64,000 nucleotides of DNA, taken from contig NZ_CP034767.1 in assembly GCF_004005995.1 (NCBI RefSeq), forward strand, positions 558,001 through 622,000, given 5' to 3'. Position numbers and translations under genes: made by a program. The first letter of the stretch is position 1. The number at the start of each line of letters is the position of its first letter. The DNA comes from Devosia sp. 1566. GTDB lineage: Bacteria > Pseudomonadota > Alphaproteobacteria > Rhizobiales > Devosiaceae. The notes under the pieces were generated by a model. It saw only the letters and a list, made by a program, of their open reading frames with translations. It had not been told where the DNA came from and made no database searches. Below are positions 17,748 through 26,561 of this stretch, piece after piece.

Positions 17748-18725
17748 TCAACCGAATAGGACGACCGGGTGTCCCCTTCGGGCGAGCCGTTCGCGCACAG
17801 AAACAGCGAGGCGGCGGATGAGAGCGGGCCGGCGCAGCACCGCATTGGCGGCAGTGCCGAACCGGCGCTGTTTGAGTGCTTCGACCAAGTGTTCATAGGC
17901 CAGTTGCTCGCTCAAGATCTGGCGCCGGTGCTCGAAGGCAGCCCGGATGCCGGGAGATGTTGCAGCGTAAACTCGCGCAAGGTCATCATGGCTCTGCAGC
18001 ATGGCGCGCGCAGTATTGGTCGACAGCCGATGCGAGAGCGACGCGCTATGCCGCCGGTAATGATAAAAGCTCTGCGGCGTGACGCAAAGCCTTGCACCCT
18101 CCAGCACCAGGCGCAGCAGCAGTTCGTAGTCCTCCCCAATGCGCAGCTGTTCGTTGTAGCGCGCGGTTTTGGCGAACTGGCGCCGTATCATCGGCTTGAG
18201 ATAGCCGAACTGGACGCTGGCTCCGCGCGCCGCCGCGCGTTCCGTGATCAGCATTTCGGGCGTGATGGTGGTTGGTTCCGACAGTTCCAGGCCGCCGAGC
18301 AAGCGGTGATGCGGCGCCGCTCCCTCCATAAAGAAAGCCAGGTCGTCGGCGACAATGTCGGCCTGAAAGGCACGGGCCAGGTGCAGCAATTGCGCCAGTC
18401 GGTCGGGCTCGATCAGGTCATCGGCATCCACAACGGCAACCCATTCGCCCCGTGCTGCGTCGAGACCCGCATTGCGTGCGGCTGCCGGCCCGCAATTCTG
18501 TGGTAGGGCAAGCAGCCTGAGGCGAGCATCGCTCGCGGCAAGGGAGCGGATGATCTCGACGCTGTTGTCACGCGAGGCATCATCCACCACGATTAGTTCC
18601 AGCTTGGCATGACTCTGGCCGAGCACCGATTGGATCGCGGCGGCCAGAAAGGGTGCGCCGCAGTGATTGGCCATGACGACGCTGACCAGCGGCTCACACC
18701 CCGATTGCACAAGGTGCCCGGTCAC
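17748..18725 (-). CDS. Family 2 glycosyltransferase (ExoO-like)
   Basis: A GT2 enzyme of about 325 residues: LVSVVMANHCGAPFLAAAI, LIVVDDASRDNS, VVDADDLIEPDRLAQL, then YLKPMIRR and IGEDYELLLRL. The GTG at 18725 is preferred; the open frame continues to 19004 but there it only shadows the sugar transferase gene. It lies 37 bases after that gene and 9 bases before ExoQ, so the three form an operon. The likely role is one sugar-addition step for the exopolysaccharide. Confidence 0.8.
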   Translation of the reverse strand: MTGHLVQSGCEPLVSVVMANHCGAPFLAAAIQSVLGQSHAKLELIVVDDASRDNSVEIIRSLAASDARLRLLALPQNCGPAAARNAGLDAARGEWVAVVDADDLIEPDRLAQLLHLARAFQADIVADDLAFFMEGAAPHHRLLGGLELSEPTTITPEMLITERAAARGASVQFGYLKPMIRRQFAKTARYNEQLRIGEDYELLLRLVLEGARLCVTPQSFYHYRRHSASLSHRLSTNTARAMLQSHDDLARVYAATSPGIRAAFEHRRQILSEQLAYEHLVEALKQRRFGTAANAVLRRPALIRRLAVSVRERLARRGHPVVLFG

Positions 18726-18762
18726 CGGAGGTCCCGCCCCATGGGCCGGAGACCACCGAAAC

Positions 18763-19428
18763 TCACCGGCTGCCCTTGCGCACGAGCACGACGACGAGCG
18801 TGCGCAGCAAAATGCTGAGATCGTTGGGCATCGACCAGGTGTGGACATAGTGCTCGTCGAGCGCCACGCGGCTGTTATAGTCCAGATCGCTGCGGCCGCT
18901 GACCTGCCAAAGCCCGGTGATCCCCGGCCTGGCGCTCCAATAGGCCGAGATCGCGTCGGCATAACGGGGCACTTCGGCCTGAACGATCGGCCGCGGGCCG
19001 ACAAGGCTCATCTCGCCCTTGAGCACATTGATCAGTTGCGGCAGCTCATCGAGGCTGGTGATCCGCAGGAATTGACCGAGGGGCGTGATGCGGGGGTCAG
19101 CGCAAAGCTTTTGGCTGGCGTTCCATTCGGCTCGGGCCCCCGGCGAGGCCTCCAGATGGCGGGCAAGCACCTCGGAGGAGTTGACCACCATGGAGCGGAA
19201 TTTGAGACAGCGGAAGCGCCGCCCCTTATAGCCGATCCGCTCATGGGCGAACAACACGGGACCAGGATCCCAGGTGGCGATCATCATTGCAATGATGAGC
19301 ATGGCCGGCAGCGCCAGGAACAGCAGGATGGCGGCCGCGCCTATATCGAAACTGCGCTTCAGCTTGCCCCCGCGCGGCAGTTCCGAGAACGACGAAATTC
19401 GGGAAACATCAGAATTGACCAGCGACAT
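18763..19428 (-). CDS. Undecaprenyl-phosphate sugar transferase (ExoY-like)
   Basis: A 221-residue bacterial sugar transferase that starts the repeat unit by loading hexose-1-phosphate onto undecaprenyl phosphate. One N-terminal helix (about 28-50) is followed by the conserved [30 protein letters not shown] and [14 protein letters not shown] blocks. It lacks the extra helices of WbaP-type enzymes, as ExoY does. The gene leads the exoY / GT2 / exoQ group and has a 354-base upstream region. Confidence 0.9.
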   Translation of the reverse strand: MSLVNSDVSRISSFSELPRGGKLKRSFDIGAAAILLFLALPAMLIIAMMIATWDPGPVLFAHERIGYKGRRFRCLKFRSMVVNSSEVLARHLEASPGARAEWNASQKLCADPRITPLGQFLRITSLDELPQLINVLKGEMSLVGPRPIVQAEVPRYADAISAYWSARPGITGLWQVSGRSDLDYNSRVALDEHYVHTWSMPNDLSILLRTLVVVLVRKGSR

Positions 19429-19782
19429 TCGTGCCTTGCCTCAACCATACCGACGCGACCCCAGTCCGGATTGCTTCCGTGGCGTGCTCCACCGGCGGCC
19501 CATCTCGCCCAAGGCGGAATGAACGCGCTGTTGGCACCAGGCAGAAAGTAATCCTCGAAGACAGGGTGATATGCGTCCCAAGCCGCGAGTTAACAAAACA
19601 TGAATGAGGAAGATAAACAATGCCCAGAACGCATACGGTCTATGCGTAATTCTGGTCAACCAAGTTCATTACGTTGTTTTCTGAGCATGAATAGTACAAC
19701 TACTTACAGTATTGGTGGAGTTGCGGATACTTTAACTGAGTAAAGGCGAGCGGGTGAGAAGAGGGTCTCGCATTGGCCTTCT
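19429..19782. promoter_or_regulatory. AT-rich intergenic region upstream of the ExoY-like gene
   Basis: 354 bases without a supported gene. About 19590-19745 is much richer in A and T than its surroundings and is a plausible regulatory region for the leftward exopolysaccharide genes. No clear operator palindrome was found. Confidence 0.4.
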
Positions 19783-20721
19783 TCAGGCGCCGTAGTGACG
19801 GGCCTGCCTGGTGCCGAAAAGGCCTCCCACGACGCCGAGATGCAGCACGCCCCGAAGCAGGTTCTTGCGCCAAGCTATGGGCGACCACGCTGTTGCGAGG
19901 GTCAGTCCCAAGCACAACGCCGCCTTGGCGCTGGCGAGCGCTACCGCTCGCGGCCGGTTCTCGCCGGTTGCGAGCAGCCGCGCTCCATAGGTCTGCCCGG
20001 AGCGAAAGCGGCGCCGGACGAGCCAGCCGAGGCCGGTGCGGCTTGCCGGAACAGGCTCATAAACCCAGGCCTCGGGCGCAAAGGCAATGTGGCCGCCCGC
20101 GTCGGTGAGGCGGTAAAAGAACTCGGTATCTTCGCCACCCGTTTGCCCCAAGCCCAGGTCAAAGCGCATCGGTTTGACGGCAGCGGTGCAGCGCAGCAGG
20201 ACATTGCAAGTGTAGCCGGTGCGGATCCCGCCCCCGGTTTGAACCGGCAGGGTGGAATGAAAATCACCCACGCGCTGCCAGGCGGGCACCGAAGGCTCGT
20301 AAAGCGCTCGCACCGGGCCTAGCACCGCATCGGCCTGGCTCTGCCGGGCAGTGTCCAGAAGCGCTTTCAACCAGCCCGGCGAGACCAGTTCATCATCATC
20401 CACAAAGGCCACGAAATCGGCATCGGCATGCTCGAGGCAGGAATTGCGCGCTAGCGAGATATTGGCCGAGGGGACATGAAGGTAGAGCAGGGAAAAGGGA
20501 AAACCTGCGCGCTGCGCCTCCACCAGGGACGCTGCCGATGCGACCGCATCATTGTCGGCGACCAGCACGCGGATCTGGGCGCCGGTAGCATCGATCGCGG
20601 CGATCGAACCCAGTGTTAGGGCCAGGTGCGGCCGCCGGAAGGTGCAAACACAAATATCGACACTTGTTGAAGCGGCTGGCGGGCTGTCGACAGCGGGGAC
20701 TTGTGCAACAGCCTCGCTCAC
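19783..20721 (-). CDS. Family 2 glycosyltransferase (ExoM-like)
   Basis: A 312-residue GT2 enzyme resembling succinoglycan glucosyltransferase ExoM: DICVCTFRRPHLALTL, VLVADNDA, SLARNSCLEHADADFVAFVDDDEL, and GGEDTEFFYRL. A hydrophobic C-terminal segment (ALASAKAALCLGLTLATAW) suggests membrane association. Its start overlaps the stop of the ExoL-like gene by four bases (ATGA). Confidence 0.82.
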   Translation of the reverse strand: MSEAVAQVPAVDSPPAASTSVDICVCTFRRPHLALTLGSIAAIDATGAQIRVLVADNDAVASAASLVEAQRAGFPFSLLYLHVPSANISLARNSCLEHADADFVAFVDDDELVSPGWLKALLDTARQSQADAVLGPVRALYEPSVPAWQRVGDFHSTLPVQTGGGIRTGYTCNVLLRCTAAVKPMRFDLGLGQTGGEDTEFFYRLTDAGGHIAFAPEAWVYEPVPASRTGLGWLVRRRFRSGQTYGARLLATGENRPRAVALASAKAALCLGLTLATAWSPIAWRKNLLRGVLHLGVVGGLFGTRQARHYGA

Positions 20722-21872
20722 GCCAACGCCCCCGCTGCCTGCGTCTCGGCGCTGCCAAGGCTCGCTAGCCTCGCTACCAGCGCGCGGCAGTCCTCGGCTC
20801 CATGGGCGAACTGGGTTGGCTCCGCCTGCGCAACAGCAGCGGCCAGCCTCTCCATCCGCTCGGGCGTCAGTTGCGCCACCATATTGTCGAGGGTCGCGGC
20901 TGCAATATCGGGCACAACTACGCCGAGGCCGTGACGCTGGAGATAACCGGCCGTTTCCGTGCCGGCCACGGCAATGGGAATGGCGCCAAACCGGCAGCCT
21001 TCATAAAGCCGGTTGGGCAGCAGCCAGGCCGAGTTCTGGCCTTCCTCGAAGAAATCGATCGTCCAGCTTGCATCCACCTCGGCATAAATCTGGGGCAGCT
21101 CGGCAGCACTGTAGGGCCCAAGAAAGCGCAGATGGGGGTGCCCGGCAATCTGCGCGAAGAAATCGCGAAATTCGCTCAGCGCGGGCCGGCCGCGAAGCAC
21201 GACCTCCACCCTGCCGTTGCAGCGATCGCTTAGGGCGGCGAGCGCATCCAGCGAGCGCTGGCAGCGTAGCGCACCGAACCAGCCGATCCTGATCACCCCA
21301 TTCGGGCGCATTGTACGCGGGGCTGGGGGGATGGCGCCCTGGGTCAGCAGCACCTTGTTTTCGAGGAGCAGGGAGGGAAGACTGCTCTGCGCATCGAAAT
21401 AATGGCGCAGAAAGCCGGGAGAACTCGTGATCAGCAGCGCTGCAGTGCTCGACCAGTGCCGCTCCGCCGCGCGCAAGCTGCGCCCGAGCCAGTCCTGGCG
21501 CAGCAGCAAACGATGGATGTCGAGGCATTCATAAACCAGCTGGGGCTGCCGGGCCCATCGGTTTTGCAGCCGCCGCGCCAAGGGCAGCATTTCGAGATTG
21601 CGGGCAATGATCAGGTCCGGCCTGGGCCAGTTCGCCAAGCGGCTGGTGATCCGCAGCAAGCCGCGGAGGACGGCTGCGATGCGTTGCGTAAACCGGGCGT
21701 CAAAAGTGTGCCCGAGGCAAACGCAATGCCGCACATGGAGCTCGGGCACTACCGCGCCGCCGCGCAGAAAGCCGGCAACGGAAACCGTTGCGCCGCCCGC
21801 GCGCAACATGGCAATGCGGCGTGCCACCGCCGGATCGGCCAGGTTGGGAACGAGATAAACGATGCTCGGCAT
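20718..21872 (-). CDS. Glycosyltransferase (ExoL-like, GT-B)
   Basis: A 384-residue GT-B glycosyltransferase. The opening SIVYLVPNLADPAVARRIAML recalls ExoL. RIGWFGALRCQRSLDALAAL begins the C-terminal domain, and NRLYEGCRFGAIPIA is the donor-binding E-containing motif. The ATG at 21872 is chosen because GGGAG lies eight bases upstream, rather than an open start at 21917. It is probably the first gene of a two-gene unit with the ExoM-like gene. Confidence 0.78.
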   Translation of the reverse strand: MPSIVYLVPNLADPAVARRIAMLRAGGATVSVAGFLRGGAVVPELHVRHCVCLGHTFDARFTQRIAAVLRGLLRITSRLANWPRPDLIIARNLEMLPLARRLQNRWARQPQLVYECLDIHRLLLRQDWLGRSLRAAERHWSSTAALLITSSPGFLRHYFDAQSSLPSLLLENKVLLTQGAIPPAPRTMRPNGVIRIGWFGALRCQRSLDALAALSDRCNGRVEVVLRGRPALSEFRDFFAQIAGHPHLRFLGPYSAAELPQIYAEVDASWTIDFFEEGQNSAWLLPNRLYEGCRFGAIPIAVAGTETAGYLQRHGLGVVVPDIAAATLDNMVAQLTPERMERLAAAVAQAEPTQFAHGAEDCRALVARLASLGSAETQAAGALA

Positions 21873-22000
21873 GGCGCGGTCTCCCGCAGCAGCACTATTG
21901 CAGGCAGCGCTCCGCACAAGCGTTCAAACGCTTAGGGAGTGCTCCGAATAGTGGCGCGGGAGGTCGGGTCCTTGCCCTTGGTGCGGCCCTTCTAGCGGGG

Positions 22001-22186
22001 CTAGTTGCCCTTTTCGAGCTTCTGCTCGACCTTTTTGCGGCTATTGCCGACTTCCTGAACGGCTTCCTTCACTTCCTCTTGGGAAACGCCTTCCTTGCGG
22101 GCTTCATAACGAACCTCATGGTCCTGCCCGCCAGCAACGCGTGCCCGGTCCTGGGCGCGCCCACGCGCGGTGTGTTGGTTTGACAT
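22001..22186 (-). CDS. DUF3606 small protein
   Basis: A 61-residue protein whose second half (EVRYEARKEGVSQEEVKEAVQEVG, read in parts, then NSRKKVEQKL) fits DUF3606. A basic N-terminus precedes it. Function unknown; such proteins are common in rhizobia. The start at 22186 has a perfect AGGAGG-like site. Confidence 0.75.
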   Translation of the reverse strand: MSNQHTARGRAQDRARVAGGQDHEVRYEARKEGVSQEEVKEAVQEVGNSRKKVEQKLEKGN

Positions 22187-22348
22187 TGCAGCCTCCTTGC
22201 TCCGTTAACCCTCTTAACGCGAGGGGGGCCCCATGTTTCCACGCCAGCAACGAAGGGCTCCAATCGCCGGCTCACGCGTTGAGTGCAACAACGCCGCCGG
22301 CTGCATCTGGCCGACATTGCGCCACGGGCGAGGCAAGGGAGTGATATT

Positions 22349-23023
22349 GTGGGCCAAACCATTGAACTGACGGCGAGCGACGGCGCGCGCATTGCGGGTT
22401 ACCGGGCTGATCCCGAAGGGCCCGCCAAAGGCGGCGTCGTAGTGATCCAGGAGATCTTTGGCCTCAACCATCATATCCGCGCCGTGTGCGACCGCTTTGC
22501 GGCGCAGGGTTACCTTGCCGTGGCACCGGCCATGCAGGATCGCTGGGCCCCCGGCTTCGAGGTCAACGATTACGGCCCCGAGCAATTCGCCAAGTCGCGG
22601 GCCTTCTTTGGCAACTTCCGCCCGGAGCAGGGTCTTGCCGATGTGGCCGCCGCCGTTGAGGTGGCAAAGGAAGCGGGCAAGGTCGGCATCACCGGCTATT
22701 GCTTTGGCGGCATGGTGACCTGGCGCGCCGCGCATGCGGGGCTCGGGCTTGCCGCGGCCTCCGGTTTTTATGGCGGCGGCATCCCCAATTACATTGATCT
22801 GGCGCCCACCATCCCCATCGAAATGCATTTTGGCGATCGCGACACCGGCATCCCTCTCGAGCAAATCGAGCAGTTGCGCGCCCGCTATCCGCAGGTGCCG
22901 GTATATTTGTATCCAGCGGGGCACGGCTTTTTCAACGATGAGCGGCAGTCCAGCTATGACGCGGCCAGCGCCGCAACGGCGTGGCAGCGAACGCTGGATT
23001 TTTTTGCGCAGCATTTGCAGTGA
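22349..23023 (+). CDS. Dienelactone hydrolase family protein
   Basis: A 224-residue alpha/beta hydrolase of the DLH family. The nucleophile is Cys118 in GYCFGG, the base His192 in GHGFFND, and Asp163 or Asp165 in FGDRD completes the triad; EIFGLN near residue 35 is the conserved Glu motif. It would hydrolyse dienelactone or a related ester. The GTG at 22349 is preferred, with GGGAG upstream. The stop overlaps the next GTG by four bases. Confidence 0.85.
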   Translation: MGQTIELTASDGARIAGYRADPEGPAKGGVVVIQEIFGLNHHIRAVCDRFAAQGYLAVAPAMQDRWAPGFEVNDYGPEQFAKSRAFFGNFRPEQGLADVAAAVEVAKEAGKVGITGYCFGGMVTWRAAHAGLGLAAASGFYGGGIPNYIDLAPTIPIEMHFGDRDTGIPLEQIEQLRARYPQVPVYLYPAGHGFFNDERQSSYDAASAATAWQRTLDFFAQHLQ

Positions 23024-23523
23024 GCAACGGGGGCGCCATACCCGCGCCGAGTGGAGCGCGGGAGCAGCTCGCCGCCCACTGGCACCTGCTGCAGCGCGAC
23101 TTCGCCGCAAGCCAATGCGCACGTCTGTCGCTGCGCAAGGCCTGGCTCGTCGCGGTGCTGCTCGATCATGTGCCCGACCGGATCTGGGACGCCTGCATCG
23201 AGGCGGGCGCGCCATTGCCCCATGGCGCCCCCGATCTTCCCTCTTATCGCGCCTGGCTGCGCTCCAGCGCGCCGGCCTTGGCCGATATTTTCGCCCTGGT
23301 GCCGCTACAGCCGGACGGCCCACGCCTCGAACTGCTCCCGGTCGCCGTGCCGGCCGAAGCGGTCGAGGTGCTCCCGGTCGAGGACTTCATGATCAGCCTC
23401 TACAACAACAATTACATCCAGCAGCTGATGCTCACGACGGCCGCCGGTGCCATCCCGGCCCATGACCGGCTCGCAGCCGCCATGGAAAGCCTCGGCAAGG
23501 AACTGGACTTGGTCCGCCCCTGA
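23020..23523 (+). CDS. Hypothetical protein coupled to the hydrolase
   Basis: A 167-residue protein with no domain I recognise. It is mixed helical, with no signal peptide or membrane span, and has an odd NNNYIQQLMLTT stretch near residue 130. The GTG start overlaps the hydrolase stop (GTGA), so the two are translationally coupled. It is the last chromosomal gene before the left end of the island. Confidence 0.65.
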   Translation: MSNGGAIPAPSGAREQLAAHWHLLQRDFAASQCARLSLRKAWLVAVLLDHVPDRIWDACIEAGAPLPHGAPDLPSYRAWLRSSAPALADIFALVPLQPDGPRLELLPVAVPAEAVEVLPVEDFMISLYNNNYIQQLMLTTAAGAIPAHDRLAAAMESLGKELDLVRP

Positions 23524-23570
23524 TTCGGAAGCGGCACGAGCCAGGGCGAAGATCTGTTATCTAGGGAAGA

Positions 23571-23597
23571 AAACTGGTGCTGCCGGACAGGATTGAA
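23571..23597. repeat. Left attachment repeat (attL)
   Basis: 27 bases identical to 36000-36026, starting AAACTGGTGCTGCC and ending GGATTGAA. They represent the last part of a tRNA-Thr gene, read on the minus strand, duplicated on integration. Confidence 0.92.
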
Positions 23598-23659
23598 TTT
23601 TGTTTCAGGTCCGGACGGTCGCTGATTTCATTGACGAAAATCGGCCGCAGTTGGTCTTG

Positions 23660-23680
23660 TGTGTACCAATTCTGTGTACC
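23660..23680 (+). repeat. Left pair of GTGTACC arm-type motifs
   Basis: TGTGTACC at 23660 and again at 23673, 13 bases apart, about 63 bases inside the left repeat. The same pair with the same spacing lies at the right end. They look like arm-type integrase binding sites. Confidence 0.65.
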
Positions 23681-23749
23681 TGTGGCAAGCCCAGTAAAAC
23701 GGAGCGAGCAAGACCCCCAGCACAATGCTGAGGGCCTTCAATCGCACTT

Positions 23750-24346
23750 CTAGGAATTAGCGAGGGAGGAGGAGTGGGTGCCTCCTAAGCTGGGCCAGTA
23801 CGCAGCGGGCTCATCTCCCCCATAGTTCTCTCCGGTCGGGAGATCGAACCGGGCGGAAGGGCGCTCAGCGGCTTGTCTAGCTAGGGCATCGGCCCGATTG
23901 TTGATTGGGTCCTTGGCGTGCCCCCGCACCCACTCCCAAGTGACCTCCAGGCCGCAACATTCCTGAGCAAGCTGCTGCCAAAGTTCGGCGTTCTCCACAG
24001 GCTTTCCATCAGCCTTACGCCAGCCCCGCCGCTTCCAGCCGGGGAGCCACTCGGTCATCCCCTTGATGAGCAGGTTGCTGTCGCTGCGCAAGGTGATCGG
24101 TGGGAGTGGCCCGTCCATGAGGTACTCGATCTTCATGGCCCGCAGGGTCGAGATCGCAGCCTGCATTTCCATCCGGTTGTTGGTGGTCCTGCCGGGGTCG
24201 CCGCCGCAAAGCTCTCGCTCGTTGACTATGCGGTCGCCTTTGATCCACTGGACGACAGCGCCCCATCCTCCTGGGCCAGGATTTCCGACGCATGATCCAT
24301 CTGTGTAGATCAGCAGGCGTGTGGCGGTACTCATCGTGTTTGTCAT
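23750..24346 (-). CDS. Ribonuclease HI
   Basis: A 198-residue RNase H. Catalytic acids are visible in YTDGSC, NNRMEMQAA, LRSDSN and NNRADALA, the D-E-D-D set of type 1 enzymes. It degrades RNA in RNA-DNA hybrids. A 40-residue C-terminal extension is not part of the fold. As the last gene of a leftward group with a RepA-like ATPase, it probably serves element replication rather than the host. A second ATG at 24334 is possible. Confidence 0.88.
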   Translation of the reverse strand: MTNTMSTATRLLIYTDGSCVGNPGPGGWGAVVQWIKGDRIVNERELCGGDPGRTTNNRMEMQAAISTLRAMKIEYLMDGPLPPITLRSDSNLLIKGMTEWLPGWKRRGWRKADGKPVENAELWQQLAQECCGLEVTWEWVRGHAKDPINNRADALARQAAERPSARFDLPTGENYGGDEPAAYWPSLGGTHSSSLANS

Positions 24347-24487
24347 GTAGTTATGCCCCGGTTTGCTCCAGGGTTCCTCTTGTCGATGTTGATGATGGGT
24401 TTCCAGTTTCTCGCCTATAGAGAGAGGAAACAGGAAACGGCATTGGCGAAGGAGGGCAAAGCCCCCCTCCTGAGTATCGTCGGGGTG

Positions 24488-25552
24488 CTAGAAGTCGCTG
24501 TTGTCTGGGTCTTCAAGGCCACCCTCAAGGTCCACCTCGATGCCCTTAGCGGTGTCTTCCCGGAGCTGCTTCGCCTTAGCAAGGTAGCCCTTCAGTCCAT
24601 CTGCAGTGACATCACCACGAGCCATGAGATGCTGTACCCGTTTGCTGATGGTGCCCTTGGTCACGCCGAGAGCCGTGGCGACCTCCTGCTGCGAGGTGCA
24701 GCGGAGCGACTGGAAAGCGTTGAGTGTCTGAACCAACGTATCCTGCTGGTCATCTTCAACGCTCCAGCCGGTTTCCTCTAAGGTCCACGTCTGGGGCGCA
24801 ATGCTGCTGTCACCCTTAGCCCTATACTTGGAGAAGGTGGCTACAAACGAAGCCTTCCCAGGGGTGGAGACGGAGGGTTTCTTGAGGCCTAGGATCACCT
24901 CGAAGGTGGTGTTCAGGGCTGTGGACCCCCGTGGCTCAGCACCATCTTTCCGGGAATGGTGGACCAGGATAGTGGTGACGCCCGCCTGCTTCATGCGCAA
25001 CAGGAAGGACTGGACCGTCCTGAAGGCCGAGGCATCGTTCTCGTCCTGCAATCCATCAGCGACAGTCGAGAGGTTGTCGATGATCAGGACTTCAAATCCA
25101 CCCTTCTGGCACCGCTCGAGCAAAGCCATTTGGTGGTCCTGCCGTGTGATGTCGTAGAACTCACTATCGGGTGCTTGGGCTTGCCTGGGGATGATCTGCA
25201 GATTGGCCAGGGCCACTTCCCTGTCCACTCGATTCACCGCCCCGCAGCGCAAGAGCATGAGAAAACGCTCCTGTAGATCCATCTGGTTCATCTCGCCGTC
25301 CACCATCAGAACCTTGCGGGGCTGGGGCGCTGACCACTCCCACACCTTACCGCCCCCTGCGATAGCGAGCGCTAGCGACATGGTGAGCATGGTTTTGCCG
25401 ACACCCGAAGCCGCCCAAATGAGACAGCTCTCCCCAGTACGAAACCATGGAGACAGAACTGCCTCCCGTGGTGGGAAGTGAGTGGCGAACAGAGCGCCGA
25501 GGGAAACCGCCTGAAGATCGCCGCAGGCTGGCTGAATGTGCACTATCGCCAT
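24488..25552 (-). CDS. RepA-like RecA-fold ATPase (AAA_25) with C-terminal HTH
   Basis: A 354-residue P-loop ATPase resembling hexameric plasmid helicase RepA. Walker A is ASGVGKTM (about 48-55), Walker B is VLIIDNLS (about 157-164), and ILVHHSRKDGAEPRGS is the conserved HHxxK/RGS region of the family. The C-terminus (about 280-340) carries a helix-turn-helix-like stretch TSQQEVATALGVTKGTISKRV. It lies 2 bases after the zinc-finger gene and 141 bases before RNase HI. The probable role is unwinding at an island origin; a regulatory ATPase is an alternative. Confidence 0.78.
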   Translation of the reverse strand: MAIVHIQPACGDLQAVSLGALFATHFPPREAVLSPWFRTGESCLIWAASGVGKTMLTMSLALAIAGGGKVWEWSAPQPRKVLMVDGEMNQMDLQERFLMLLRCGAVNRVDREVALANLQIIPRQAQAPDSEFYDITRQDHQMALLERCQKGGFEVLIIDNLSTVADGLQDENDASAFRTVQSFLLRMKQAGVTTILVHHSRKDGAEPRGSTALNTTFEVILGLKKPSVSTPGKASFVATFSKYRAKGDSSIAPQTWTLEETGWSVEDDQQDTLVQTLNAFQSLRCTSQQEVATALGVTKGTISKRVQHLMARGDVTADGLKGYLAKAKQLREDTAKGIEVDLEGGLEDPDNSDF

Positions 25553-25554
25553 GG

Positions 25555-26295
25555 TCAGTGCCCCTTCTCACGAAGTGTAGGAGTCCCCAGGAGCAGCGTT
25601 AGCGCTTCCTCATCACGATAGCGGCGGAGTTGCTTGTCCTCCAGCACCTTGGCAGCGATGTGCCCCCCGAAGGCAGGCAGACCGGTCTCCAGCAGGATGG
25701 TCGCTAGAGACCGCATGGTCTTGGCTGAGGTGTCCCGGTAGTAGTTCTTCGGCTTCCCTTTCACATGGTCCCAGCCAATACCGACGCTCAAGGAGGGGGC
25801 ATAGCTGCGGAAGGTTCGAGCAAGTTGAAAGCCGAATGCATCGGCAGTGCCGACAAAGCGGCTGGGCTGTAGGTCATGGAGGTAGCCCACGGCCATCATG
25901 GCGATGATCACCTCACGGCGGTCGTCCCGATAACAGACCTTCTGGACCACCTCATAGGCTTCCCGGAGGTGCTTCTGAGAGGGATGCCCGTTGGCATAAG
26001 CCTGGAGGTAGAGATCGGCATCGCGCACAAGGTTGTCTAGGCGGCTCTCCAGCATGTCCCATACGGCTCGCCTAGAGCGGGTGCTGAGCCAGGCCTGAAT
26101 GGCCTTCGTGCGGATGTTTAGTTCGGTCTTTCGAATGGGCTTCTGGGTGGGGTGCCCGTGGCGGCGCTGGTGCTTCTGGTGAGTGTTGCACAGTGCGGAG
26201 TATTGAGTGCGCGGTCGGCTGCACCCGAGGATTGAACAGATAGTTGTTCCTTTAAGTTGTGTGGAGATCGAAGTGGCACCCCTCCCAGAGGGCAC
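25555..26295 (-). CDS. Hypothetical protein with N-terminal zinc motif
   Basis: A 246-residue protein I cannot assign. The N-terminus has a CSILGC...CNTHQKHQRRHG array (two Cys, a third Cys ten residues on, then several His), a likely zinc-binding element as in HNH or phage replication proteins. The rest is helical and basic. It starts with GTG at 26295 and is followed after 2 bases by the RepA-like gene, so it may be the replication initiator of the island; this is inference from position. Confidence 0.6.
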   Translation of the reverse strand: MPSGRGATSISTQLKGTTICSILGCSRPRTQYSALCNTHQKHQRRHGHPTQKPIRKTELNIRTKAIQAWLSTRSRRAVWDMLESRLDNLVRDADLYLQAYANGHPSQKHLREAYEVVQKVCYRDDRREVIIAMMAVGYLHDLQPSRFVGTADAFGFQLARTFRSYAPSLSVGIGWDHVKGKPKNYYRDTSAKTMRSLATILLETGLPAFGGHIAAKVLEDKQLRRYRDEEALTLLLGTPTLREKGH

Positions 26296-26561
26296 GTATT
26301 CCCGTCGTTTTAATCGATAGGGGGGTCGGAGGTGTGAGCTATCTAGCGTGCACTCGATTTGTCCGCGTGACGGTACGTCGTCGTTAGGTCTGGGAGCGGA
26401 TATCCGTGGGAGGATACAATCAGGGTCGTACTTCGATGTACGGGGCGGCTGGAGCTAGAGCCCTCGGGGGGGGGTAATCGCTGCAATTAGCCATTCGGAG
26501 TGAGGGGTCTTGCCCACCGTAAGCTACCGTTGCACCCTAAAGATGATCTTGGGGCCCGATC
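26296..26561. promoter_or_regulatory. Divergent intergenic region with G9 tract and inverted repeat
   Basis: 266 bases between the leftward replication-like genes and the rightward protease gene. It holds a CGTAC/GTACG inverted repeat with six-base loop at 26427-26442 and a run of nine G at 26466-26474, 88 bases before the protease ATG. It is a candidate promoter or origin region. Confidence 0.45.
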
